Positions 12,305 through 20,110 are shown, numbered from the stretch's first letter. The stretch: 64,000 nt of DNA from Ophthalmolycus amberensis (GCA_024529925.1 JAFEUB010000840.1:434001-498000), one strand, 5' to 3'. The notes: generated by a model not told the origin, from the sequence alone. Program-made: numbers and translations.

Positions 12305-12938
12305 TGTTAATAAAATATATTCTTTCACTGTTAAATAATATGCTATACTTGTAAAGCTTATACTGCGGAGTTGTGAGGTCACTGTAAGTAGGTCAAAAAC
12401 ACCGAACAGGGCATTCCGTCACCTGCTCGCACGATAGAAACAGACACAGTGGCCTTGAAAGTAACGCTTGCTTAAACACCAGATTAGGGCAGGAAACTGC
12501 CATCTAAGAGTTAGCAAAAGAGCTCTCTTATCTATTCGCACAGAGACTTCGAAATAGCTTAGAACTGCACTATTTTGACACCGTAAAGTGTTAACAACAT
12601 CTCACACATACTGATGAACCAGAGAAGGCGGGATCCGGATATGAGCCAGTGTGAGTGATGATGCTCAGAGCTCCAGCTGGCTGTCTGCCAGCTAAAAACA
12701 GACCCGCCTCCATCTTTGCTTTGACCAATAGGCTTCCATCAGAAGAACCTATGAACCTATCATATGCTCGCGCCATTTTGTATAAGCGCCTTTTTAGGTT
12801 TCACTTTTACACACCTTGTTAGAGTCCGGACTCGTTCAACAGCTGGACATAATACTCCTGTCACAAATAAATGTTTAATTGCTTGAATTGAGCTAAACGC
12901 CTCGACCTCAGTCTGTTACTCGATTTCCATTCTCAACA
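12305..12938 (+). repeat. 5' LTR (634 bp)
   Basis: It starts TGTTAATAAAAT and ends CTCAACA, with TG...CA termini. The U3 promoter signals are CCAAT at 12725-12729 and a TATA-like TATAAG at 12781-12786. A polyadenylation signal AATAAA lies at 12866-12871, so R begins about 25-30 bases after the TATA box and U5 is the last roughly 50 bases. I compared it base by base with 19127-19760 and saw no difference. A 61-codon antisense frame inside both copies is a shadow. Confidence 0.93.
12725..12786 (+). promoter_or_regulatory. LTR core promoter (CCAAT and TATA boxes)
   Basis: CCAAT at 12725-12729 is followed 52 bases later by TATAAG at 12781-12786, a normal RNA polymerase II promoter layout in a retroviral U3. 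The same pair occurs in the 3' LTR at 19547-19551 and 19603-19608, where it could drive transcription into the downstream host DNA. Confidence 0.7.
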
Positions 12939-12956
12939 TGGTAGCAGAGTTCGGTT
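12939..12956 (+). promoter_or_regulatory. primer-binding site, initiator-methionine-tRNA-like
   Basis: The 18 bases TGGTAGCAGAGTTCGGTT begin directly after the LTR and start with TGG, the complement of the tRNA CCA tail. From memory of vertebrate initiator tRNA-Met, the first 11 bases and the last four match and three in between do not. Another tRNA with the same acceptor stem could fit better. A comparison with the host tRNA set would settle it. Confidence 0.6.
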
Positions 12957-14210
12957 GCAAAGATCCAAGAAGTTTTTTCACAGAGTAACAGGTGATTCTT
13001 CTGCTCAACAGAAAAAAAAAAGGCGTTTTCCTGAGAGGCTGGGAAGGCCGGTTGCCGACCGGAGCCATTCTGTTCACATCTCGGGAAACTGACCAAACAG
13101 CGCTGTACTCAAAAGGTAAGCAGAAGCCTATTTAATTGAAATCTGCAGATTGTATAATAGATATTACCAAATTGAATTGGTCGGAAGTACTGAGCTGTGA
13201 GTATGAATTGCCTTGACTAAAGTGATAAAGATAAAAACTATATAGCATTGTGACAGGAGTGTTTTGTGCCGGCAGTGTGGTTTGTTTTTAACATAGAATG
13301 TACATGTGTGTGTTTGGATCTCACAGAAACTGAAGGTTGTGGAATTGCATAGGCTAGCAGCGTGCACACTGTGTCGATTTTGAGGACTGTTCAGAAGTCA
13401 CACAGCCGTGGAGACAGCTTCGGTTTGTTGACCAATGACGGTCTGAGAGATTGAATACCGGGCCATACTGTTGGTTTATGTGAAATAAGCAAGCTGAGGT
13501 TTGGATCAAGTATATAGAAATTGTTGTGGAAATACGCTGATGTGAAAGTAGTATGAATGAAGACTGCAACACCATTTCCTCAAGGGACCCGCTTCGTGAA
13601 AGGCGTTCACTATAAAACACAGATCCATTTTGGTTTGATGAACGAGTATTTCAGTGGGGGCAGTGTATGGGGGTGTGCAGCATAGATGTGCTCTGGGAAG
13701 ACATCGATTCTGGGAAGACATCGATTCAATTGTAACACAATATATCTCCGCTTTCTTCGGAACCGTGGTCGCACAATACGTGCTTTGTAAAAGATAAGAT
13801 CGATAGATCTCCTGACGAGGTTCGGGTGCGAATATTTGTGGATCACGGCAGTGTGCGGGAGATTGCGTGTGGATTAAAGATCTCTGGGAGACGCCCACTT
13901 CCTTAGGGGACCGGTTTCGTGCAAACGCTATAAGTAATCTGTGCGTGTTGCAGAAAAGGCTGTGCGTGGGTTTGATTTGGTATGATTGATGAGTGAATTG
14001 GGTGAAGCGTATATGTGCAGCATACATACATGGGTTAGAGATAGCTGAGAATTGGAGTTGGAGGGGTTCCAAGGTACGTTTGCTTCTCAGAGATTGACGG
14101 TTCGTGCAGCAACGCACATGCATGAGACATAAGCTTTGCATACATCACAAGTACCATAAACATTAGAGTTTAGAATAAAGACAGCTTAGGACAGAATAGA
14201 GCGGTTCAGA

Positions 14211-14346
14211 TTTGTGCTAATATATGTGTCAGTTTTACTTACAGGGTCAGAGAAATTACAGATTTATTAGGAGTTGTATTTGTGCTAATATATGTGTCAG
14301 TTTCATTTACAGGGTCAGAGAAATTACAGATTTATTAGGAGTTGTG
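14211..14346 (+). repeat. 68-bp tandem duplication in the leader
   Basis: Unit one is 14211-14278 and unit two 14279-14346, beginning TTTGTGCTAATATATGTG. They differ at only about three positions, for example TTTTACTT versus TTTCATTT. The duplication is therefore young relative to the other leader repeats. Confidence 0.9.
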
Positions 14347-14531
14347 TAGGTTAAGGGCTTGCAGAATTTGTTAAAACGAATACAGAAGCAGACAGACATA
14401 CTGAATTAGGGAGTGCAGCATAGAGTAGAAATCAGATAAGAACTGGGGGCCAGCTGCAGTTGGTGTGTGAGCTAGGACAGTTCGAGTCTCGTTCAAGGTT
14501 GAAGGGCAGAAGAAAATTTGCCAGAAGCTTT

Positions 14532-14776
14532 GGCTCCCTCTTGTGGACATTGGGAGTACTACTTTGGCTCCCTCTGGTGGCACTTCAGGAACTGCATCGG
14601 AAAATTGACAGAAGCTTTGGCTCCCTCTTGTGGACATTGGGAGTACTACTTTGGCTCCCTCTGGTGGCAGTTCAGGTACTGCAAGAACATTTGACAGAAG
14701 CTTTGGCTCCCTCTGTTGGCACTTCAGGAACTGCAAGAAGAACATTTGACAGGAGCGTTGGCTCCAACTGGTGGAC
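14532..14776. repeat. array of six CTCF-like motifs (minus orientation) in the leader
   Basis: The 17-bp block GGCTCCCTCTKGTGGMM recurs at 14532-14548, 14566-14582, 14619-14635, 14653-14669, 14705-14721 and 14760-14776. The first four form two 87-bp units, each with a 'TTGTGG' and a 'TGGTGG' version. The last two are spaced about 52-55 bp. Read on the minus strand the best versions are CCACCAGAGGGAG, which fits the known CTCF core CCACNAGRKGGC-type pattern except at one late position. Binding is not shown; the match is from memory of the consensus. Confidence 0.6.
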
Positions 14777-14810
14777 ATTCGAGAGTACTGCATCTGAAAT
14801 TTGGAAAAGT

Positions 14811-14957
14811 CTGGAATTTGAAATTTCAAAACAAAAGAAATTTGAAATTTGAAATTTGAAAAAAAAAAAAAAAAAAAAACACAATTTGAAATTTGAAAAT
14901 TTTGAAAAAAAAATCATTTGAATTGAATTGAAGAAAAATTGGAAAAAAAAAAAAACA
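14811..14957 (+). repeat. A-rich (AATTTGAA)n low-complexity tract
   Basis: Repeated TTTGAAATTTGAAA blocks interrupted by poly(A) runs at about 14860-14879, 14906-14913 and 14944-14955, directly before the gag-like start codon. This tract is likely to vary in length between copies. Confidence 0.85.
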
Positions 14958-14966
14958 CAAGAACAT

Positions 14967-15353
14967 ATGGCTGGAGCTGGGGCTCCATCTGGAGGCTATT
15001 CAGGAGAACTGCGTGCAAAATTGAAGACAGCACTCACAGACACAGGAGGAAAGACTGTATGGAAAAGAGACAAGATTCATTGGGATAACTGCATGAAACG
15101 ATGGCAAGAGGAGGGATGGTGGAAGGCGGCCAGTCCACTACCTCCATCAGTCAACAATCTCCGGCTTTTCACCAACGACTTGACAAAACGAGTGGCTCAA
15201 GCACAGACTGCAGAGACAAATCAAACGACAAACACACTGAAGCAAGCCCGCAAACACAGAGAAGAGGAACAGCGAGTGGCAATGATGGCAATAGGAATGG
15301 CCATGACAGATCGATTGCTATCGTACAGCGTTGGGGCAGGAGCTCAGAACTAA
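14967..15353 (+). pseudogene. gag: gag-like N-terminal fragment
   Basis: The ATG at 14967 has a good context (A at -3, G at +4), lies at the usual place for gag, and opens 128 codons ending in TAA at 15351-15353. The product starts MAGAGAPSGGYSGEL and is basic with a tryptophan-rich middle (about residues 30-55). It has a long charged, probably helical stretch near residues 85-110. I see no capsid major homology region and no zinc-knuckle, so at most the matrix-like start survives. Upstream codons are open but lack an ATG. The frame is the same as that of the pol piece that follows after one stop. The gag assignment rests mainly on position; an accessory frame is the alternative. Confidence 0.5.
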
Positions 15354-15953
15354 GTTCCCCACTCCAGTGAACCAAGACATCTTACTGCCAACCTCACATG
15401 GACAGCAGAGGGTGAAACAGCCTTCGCCCGCTTGAAGCAAGCACTTGCGAATGCAGCCGCACTCATGTCCCCAGACTACTCCCTACCGTTCCACCTTGAT
15501 GTTTCTGAAAGACACAGCCTACTCAATGCTGTACTCTTCCAGAAAAAGGGGGGTGAAAGAGACGTACTGATGTATCATTCATCAAAACTTGACGCTGTGG
15601 AAAACGGTCAATCCACGTGCGCAAGGTATGTTGCAGCAGTGGCAAAAGCAATTGAAAAGACTTCTCATATTGTCATGGGCCATCCACTGGAAGTACACAC
15701 GCATCATGGCGTGGCGGCATTCCTGATGAGTAAAGAATTCACGTTCAGTGCCGCAAGGAAAACAAAGATTCAACACACTTGCACCATGCCACACATCACC
15801 TATGTGCCAGCCACGAGAAATATGACAGCTAACTTCACGGATGGACAACCACATGTGTGCGAAGAAGTTGCAGTACAAGAAAACAAATTGAGATCGGATC
15901 TCCAGAACGCTCTCCACCTCACAGCTGAAGCATGGCTGTACACGGACTGGTAG
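15354..15953 (+). pseudogene. pol: pol fragment 1: reverse transcriptase C-terminal (thumb/connection) and first bases of RNase H
   Basis: Open in frame with the gag-like piece, straight after its TAA. It contains 'LTANLTWTAEGETAFARLKQ', the usual start of the retroviral RT thumb/connection region. Next come 'PFHLDVSE', a 'YHSSKLD' block and 'EKTSHIVMGHPLEVHTHH', in the order seen in gammaretrovirus-type pol. It ends LYTD followed by W and TAG (15951-15953). YTD is where RNase H should begin, so the first RNase H aspartate is the last thing preserved. The polymerase active-site YXDD region, fingers, palm and protease are missing, presumably deleted between 15353 and 15354. Confidence 0.85.
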
Positions 15954-16489
15954 AAGCAATCCAACTACCAAAGGGGGTGGCCATCATGAAATGCAAAGGA
16001 CATGACACAATCAGATCACGAATCAGCGCCGGTAATGACGCGGCAGACAAAGCAGCAAAGAAAACTGGAGGCTACACACCTCGCCAAAAGAGTATGAAGC
16101 CAACATCCGGCACACCTGAGCTCACCATCGAACACATCAAAGATCATCAAAAGAAAGCAGGACCTTATGAATGGTCCGAATGGACACGAAAAGGAGCCAC
16201 AAAAGACAAAGAAGGTCTGTGGAGAGCCCACGACGGCAGAGTGGTCGCCTCAGCAGAACTGTGTGCGGCACTCCTACCAGGGGCCCACGGACCTACGCAG
16301 GAGGAAAAGAAACGGACATTGGACAATTTAAAACAACTATGGTGGCATCCGCACATGGAAGCGATATCTTTCCTCTTCTGCGATGAATGTCAAATTTGTG
16401 GCAATCACAATTCAAGAAAACCATTCGTGCCCTCAGCCTGTTTCCAAGACATTAGCATAGATTATATAGATATGTTTCCTAGACATTAG
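15932..16489 (+). pseudogene. pol: pol fragment 2: RNase H C-terminal end and integrase zinc-binding domain
   Basis: Real homology starts near 15945 with LVEAIQLPKGVAIMKCKGH, then GNDAADKAAK, the conserved end of RNase H with its last catalytic aspartate. The middle of RNase H is deleted at about 15945-15953, and the frame changes there. Downstream is the integrase N-terminal domain: AHGPTQ, then HPHM, then CDECQIC. Where an HXXXH pair is expected only the first histidine is present and the second position is Gln. The frame runs into the 34-bp repeat array and stops at TAG 16487-16489, just after ISIDYID, where the catalytic core should start. The upstream ATG at 15932 is incidental. Confidence 0.85.
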
Positions 16490-16648
16490 CATAGATTATA
16501 TAGATATGTTTCCTAGACATTAGCATAGATTATATAGATATGTTTCCTAGACATTAGCATAGATTATATAGATATGTTTCCTAGACATTAGCATAGATTA
16601 TACAGATATGAGACCAGAAGACATTAGCATAGATTATACAGATATGAC
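16448..16648 (+). repeat. 34-bp tandem repeat inside integrase, about six copies
   Basis: Units starting GACATTAGCATAGATTATA begin at 16448, 16482, 16516, 16550, 16584 and 16620. The first four steps are exactly 34 bp and the last is 36. The final two copies carry the variant TATACAGATATG instead of TATATAGATATG. Each unit holds the codons for ISIDYID, the start of the integrase core. Because 34 is not a multiple of three, each added copy shifts the frame and ends it at TAG. No spacers are present, so it is a minisatellite and not a CRISPR array. Confidence 0.95.
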
Positions 16649-16662
16649 ACTTAGAGAATAGA

Positions 16663-17469
16663 GTGCAGGGAAAGAGGTACATCTTGGTAATGGTAGACAG
16701 ATTTTCAAGATGGGTGGAAGCAATTCCCACCAAGAGAGAAGACGCGCAGACAGTTGTAAAATGGCTGCAGACAGAACTGATTCCCCGTTACGGAGCACCG
16801 AGATGCATCCGCTCCGATAACGGATCACACTTTAGCAACACCATGCTCGCACAGGTAGAGCAATTTCTGGGAATCACACACAGATTCGGGTCAGTCTATC
16901 ACCCGCAATCTCAGGGCCTGGTGGAACGAGCGAATCAGACCCTTAAGGCCAAGATGGCCAAAGTTTGCGCGGGCTCCAAATTGACATGGGTTGAAGCCCT
17001 GCCTCTGGCCCTTATGGCCATGAGGTCCGGAAAAGGGGGAGAAACACATCTCTCCCCACACGAGATCATGACTGGCCGGTCGATGCCAGGTCCACCCAGA
17101 GATGGAGGTCATATGCCACCTTTGGATGTACAGCAGATTGAAATGTCTGACTATATGAGTGCCCTAACTTCTCTTACTGAAGCTCTCTTCAAACAGATCG
17201 AGAGGACTCGAGCAGTACCTGAAGCAGCGGCAGCTGGAAAGCAGATACAAGTAGGTGATTGGGTCAGGGTCAAGGTTCACAAGCGCTAGTGGACTGACCC
17301 CAGGTGGACTGGGCCGTACGAAGTGAAGGAGGTTACTTCACACTCGGTCCAGGTCAAGGGCAAATCAGGCGCCCCTTGGCACCACCTGACACACTGTGTC
17401 CCAGCACCGGTACCAACCAGAACACTGGGAGAAATTCGCACTGATTTGGAAGATGCATCGGGAACTTAG
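16663..17469 (+). pseudogene. pol: pol fragment 3: integrase catalytic core and C-terminal GPY/F domain, one internal stop
   Basis: Open after the repeat array with VMVDRFSRWVEAIPTK, then IRSDNGSHF (second catalytic Asp), VYHPQSQG and VERANQTL (catalytic Glu). I count 35 residues between Asp and Glu, the DD35E spacing. The first Asp is only available in the upstream repeat, in another frame. A stop TAG at 17287-17289 interrupts the frame. The same frame continues with WTGPYEV and a WHHLTHC block, a gammaretrovirus-like GPY/F module, to TAG at 17467-17469. It lacks its own ATG. Its end overlaps the env start codon (17453) by 17 bases, a normal pol-env arrangement. Confidence 0.9.
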
Positions 17470-17758
17470 ACGCTGTCTAGGGGACCCTTATGCAAACCCC
17501 GCCGACCTAGATAGGCAGCGCTTCACCTGGAAAGGGGTGGGATGTGGGAGGAAAACTCAGATTGGGGTGGGGGTGGGTATGGGCATATTTGCTGTCTTAC
17601 TGATATGGGGACTAGAAACCAAGTATCAGACACACCCAGCCCACGTCTGCCCTAGCATTGGCATCCCCATCTGGCCCCAGTCCCGTAGTGTTTTCTCAAG
17701 ATTATACTGCAATGACTCCCCTTCAGATCTTGCAAAGGTCCACAGGTTATGGCAATGA
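17453..17758 (+). pseudogene. env: env leader fragment (signal peptide, start of surface subunit), frameshifted
   Basis: ATG at 17453 starts a frame with a long polar, basic stretch of about 35 residues, then a hydrophobic segment GVGVGMGIFAVLLIWGL (near residues 38-56). This matches a signal peptide with a long N-terminal extension. After the HVC cysteine the frame loses env character and ends at 17756-17758, while the main env frame has begun one frame over (from about 17658). A single small insertion or deletion between about 17650 and 17710 would explain this. The exact base cannot be placed from one copy. Confidence 0.75.
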
Positions 17759-19091
17759 TAATGTTTGGTTAAATTGGATCACTGATAATGCTAACAGACA
17801 AAAGATGACAGGGTGCGTGGCCTGTGCCTCCGCCCGACCTGCCATGTTCACCGAACCAGCCCCTCTCTACCCGCAAACTGATCCTCAGGGCTATGCCTGT
17901 ATGATAGGTCTCACAAGACAAGCTACGCCCACAAATTGTACCACACTTGCCGCGATATTTCCACCTATCGTAAATGAAACTACATTGGGCCAATTTTCCG
18001 CTATTAGAGGTCAGGCTAACAGGTACATGTGTTTTAATTTCACAGCAGTCAGACCACAGCTGAATGTGGGCAAAATTTCCCCTGATTGGTGTAATGAGAC
18101 CCGCAATGGCTTCGACATTGGGCCCTGGGCCAGAGCAGGTTTATTCTACTACTGCGGAGACCTGCGCTTGGTACCTAGAATAGAAGCTAGCAAAACCATC
18201 GGCATTTGTGCAATGGTCAGATTCGGCATGCCCCTTACCCTAATAGGTCGTAGATTAGCACGAGCGGACGGGCTAGCCACTGCTCTCACCAAACAGAGAA
18301 GGCGACACATCATCAAGCGAGAAGTTGCCTTAGGTTCCTTCGAGCTCACTGGGGGCCCCACCTATATAGACTCAATAGGCATCCCACGAGGCGTTCCAGA
18401 CGAATACAAACTAGCAGATCAAGTCGCAGCAGGCTTTGAAAACATCCCCATAATCGCAGCCTTCTTTCCGATCACTCCCAACAAAAACGTGGACCGCATA
18501 AACTATGTCCATTACAATGTCTTGCGTCTTGTTAACCTCACTAGGGACGCAGTTGCCGGTTTAGCCGAACAACTCGCGCCGACCTCTCTTATGGCTATGC
18601 AGAATAGAATGGCTTTAGACATGTTGTTAGCTGAAAAAGGGGGTGTTTGCTCAATGTTTGGAGACATGTGTTGTACCATCATTCCGAACAACACTGCCCC
18701 AGACGGTTCGGTCACTCAGGCCTTAAATAGTCTGCGCACCCTCTCGGAAGAACTGCATGACGCATCAGGCATAAGTAATCCTTTCTCTGATTGGATGGAA
18801 TCCATGTTTGGCAAATGGAAGGCCCTCATCATGTCCATAGCAGTTTCCATCGCGGTTTTCATAGCTATACTCATCACCTGTGGCTGTTGTTGCATCCCCT
18901 GCCTCCGAACTTTGATAGGTCGTCTTATTACCACCGCTCTCTCCAAGGAACAGCAGCCGTTTCCACATGGTGCTTATCCACTGTTAGATGGAGACCAGCC
19001 GGCCTCTGACTCAGAGGGGTCATGGGACCAAGAAGAACCAGAGTTGCGTTCCTTGACAACCTCCCAGTTAGACGACGACACACAAGTTTAA
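17658..19091 (+). CDS. env: env, gamma-type surface and transmembrane subunits, long open frame without its own leader
   Basis: About 477 codons are open. The first codon is TTG and the first ATG is 18 codons in (17712), so as it stands the frame has no signal peptide. Numbering from 17658: CVAC (53-56) is a CXXC surface-subunit motif; six N-glycosylation sequons are present (93, 106, 127, 146, 293, 345); a polybasic KQRRR...KR segment (212-221) marks the likely cleavage region, though without an ideal R-X-[KR]-R; a heptad-rich helix follows (about 280-328). CSMFGDMCC (331-339) is the CX6CC motif of gamma-type Env. A membrane anchor spans about 389-407 with a cysteine cluster after it, and the tail has YPLL (440-443). 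Stop TAA is at 19089-19091. It is far better preserved than pol. Closest in style to Env genes reported in spiny-rayed fishes, from memory. Confidence 0.88.
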   Translation: MASPSGPSPVVFSQDYTAMTPLQILQRSTGYGNDNVWLNWITDNANRQKMTGCVACASARPAMFTEPAPLYPQTDPQGYACMIGLTRQATPTNCTTLAAIFPPIVNETTLGQFSAIRGQANRYMCFNFTAVRPQLNVGKISPDWCNETRNGFDIGPWARAGLFYYCGDLRLVPRIEASKTIGICAMVRFGMPLTLIGRRLARADGLATALTKQRRRHIIKREVALGSFELTGGPTYIDSIGIPRGVPDEYKLADQVAAGFENIPIIAAFFPITPNKNVDRINYVHYNVLRLVNLTRDAVAGLAEQLAPTSLMAMQNRMALDMLLAEKGGVCSMFGDMCCTIIPNNTAPDGSVTQALNSLRTLSEELHDASGISNPFSDWMESMFGKWKALIMSIAVSIAVFIAILITCGCCCIPCLRTLIGRLITTALSKEQQPFPHGAYPLLDGDQPASDSEGSWDQEEPELRSLTTSQLDDDTQV

Positions 19092-19097
19092 GAAGTT

Positions 19098-19114
19098 CAC
19101 ACCTAGCAGGTGTG
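19098..19114 (+). other. small perfect hairpin before the polypurine tract
   Basis: CACACC-TAGCA-GGTGTG forms a 6-bp stem with a 5-base loop between the env stop and the polypurine tract. Function unknown; it may be chance. Confidence 0.5.
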
Positions 19115-19124
19115 AAAAGGGGGA
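19115..19124 (+). promoter_or_regulatory. polypurine tract
   Basis: AAAAGGGGGA ends two bases before the TG of the 3' LTR, the expected place for the plus-strand DNA primer. Confidence 0.85.
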
Positions 19125-19126
19125 TT

Positions 19127-19760
19127 TGTTAATAAAATATATTCTTTCACTGTTAAATAATATGCTATACTTGTAAAGCTTATACTGCGGAGTTGTGAGG
19201 TCACTGTAAGTAGGTCAAAAACACCGAACAGGGCATTCCGTCACCTGCTCGCACGATAGAAACAGACACAGTGGCCTTGAAAGTAACGCTTGCTTAAACA
19301 CCAGATTAGGGCAGGAAACTGCCATCTAAGAGTTAGCAAAAGAGCTCTCTTATCTATTCGCACAGAGACTTCGAAATAGCTTAGAACTGCACTATTTTGA
19401 CACCGTAAAGTGTTAACAACATCTCACACATACTGATGAACCAGAGAAGGCGGGATCCGGATATGAGCCAGTGTGAGTGATGATGCTCAGAGCTCCAGCT
19501 GGCTGTCTGCCAGCTAAAAACAGACCCGCCTCCATCTTTGCTTTGACCAATAGGCTTCCATCAGAAGAACCTATGAACCTATCATATGCTCGCGCCATTT
19601 TGTATAAGCGCCTTTTTAGGTTTCACTTTTACACACCTTGTTAGAGTCCGGACTCGTTCAACAGCTGGACATAATACTCCTGTCACAAATAAATGTTTAA
19701 TTGCTTGAATTGAGCTAAACGCCTCGACCTCAGTCTGTTACTCGATTTCCATTCTCAACA
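19127..19760 (+). repeat. 3' LTR (634 bp)
   Basis: Reads identical to 12305-12938 across its full length. It contains CCAAT at 19547-19551, TATAAG at 19603-19608 and AATAAA at 19688-19693. It would end proviral transcripts and could start transcription into the flanking DNA at about 19630. Confidence 0.93.
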
Positions 19761-19764
19761 CTTC
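19761..19764. repeat. 4-bp target-site duplication, right copy (CTTC)
   Basis: Matches 12301-12304 directly. Confidence 0.85.
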
Positions 19765-19924
19765 CAATACTATATGGTGTGAAATTCTGTTTGGTATTGG
19801 GGTTATGAAAATTAACATTTTTCGTATGCTTAATCTTTCATGCAGCATGTATATATGAAAATATTATGGAAAAACGTGCGACTGCCAAAAAACACTTACA
19901 GCTGCTCAATAGGAAATTCAGGGC

Positions 19925-20110
19925 ATGTCTAGTGCCTTCAGACAGCTCTCAACATGGCTACGGCTGAGCCGGCAGCTAACGGTGCTAACAGTGCTAACAG
20001 TGGAAACAACGTCAACAGTGCTGACCGAGTTAACAGTGTTTACCTGAGGGTTAACCAGAGGGTGGGCTCCACACTTCCAAGATGATGCTATGGGTCAGGA
20101 CAGCATATGC
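19925..20110 (+). repeat. interspersed repeat copy B, paired with 8240-8450
   Basis: Contains repeated GCTAACAGTG units and the blocks shared in inverse with 8240-8450 (CAGACAGCTCTCAACATG, GAGGGTGGGC, TGGGTCAGGACAGCA). Just downstream CATGCACTAA is repeated three times (about 20132-20160). Confidence 0.55.

Larger units (their letters stand above)
12957..14966 (+). repeat. expanded, internally repetitive proviral leader
   Basis: This 2-kb untranslated leader is unusually long. It contains: a 17-bp tandem duplication at 13692-13725; two diverged direct copies of a roughly 120-130-bp segment starting near 13570 and 13895 (shared GGGACC/GGACCGGTTTCGTG, TTTGATTTGGT-like and GTGCAGCATA blocks); a 68-bp tandem duplication at 14211-14346; a 14532-14776 array of GGCTCCCTCTGGTGG-type units; and an A-rich (AATTTGAA)n patch at 14811-14957. 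No retroviral protein is coded here. Minus-strand frames up to 211 codons (13506-14141) look like chance. Confidence 0.75.
12305..19760 (+). mobile_element. defective endogenous retrovirus (gammaretrovirus-like), full provirus outline, 7,456 bp
   Basis: Two LTRs of 634 bp bracket a primer-binding site, a 2-kb leader, a gag-like frame, three displaced pol fragments, an env frame and a polypurine tract, all on the plus strand, with a CTTC duplication outside. By eye the two LTRs are identical with a constant 6,822-bp offset, so insertion is recent. In contrast the interior lacks most of gag, all of protease, most of reverse transcriptase and most of RNase H, and pol is split over three frames. 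The gammaretrovirus-like call rests on the 4-bp duplication, the GPY/F-type integrase end, the short pol-env overlap and the CX6CC env. This is a defective copy that could only have moved with proteins from another element. Confidence 0.93.

Noticed and set aside
12591..12776. 61-codon minus frame, repeated exactly at 19413-19598
   Set aside because: The repetition is only because the LTRs are identical. It lies antisense in U3 and resembles no protein.
13506..14141. 211-codon minus-strand frame inside the proviral leader
   Set aside because: Antisense to the provirus, no recognisable domain, and composed largely of leader repeat sequence.
14460..14852. 130-codon plus-strand frame with two apparent membrane helices
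   Set aside because: The hydrophobic segments are a by-product of translating the 87-bp repeat units (SFGSLLWTLGVLLWLPLVA-like twice). It has no retroviral counterpart and lies in the leader.
16448..16648. Regular direct repeats resembling a CRISPR array
   Set aside because: Units are contiguous with no spacers, lie inside an integrase gene, and the DNA is vertebrate.
16663..16665. GTG as a start codon for the integrase piece
   Set aside because: Vertebrate retroviral integrase is made from a polyprotein. The codon is simply where the frame resumes after the repeat array.
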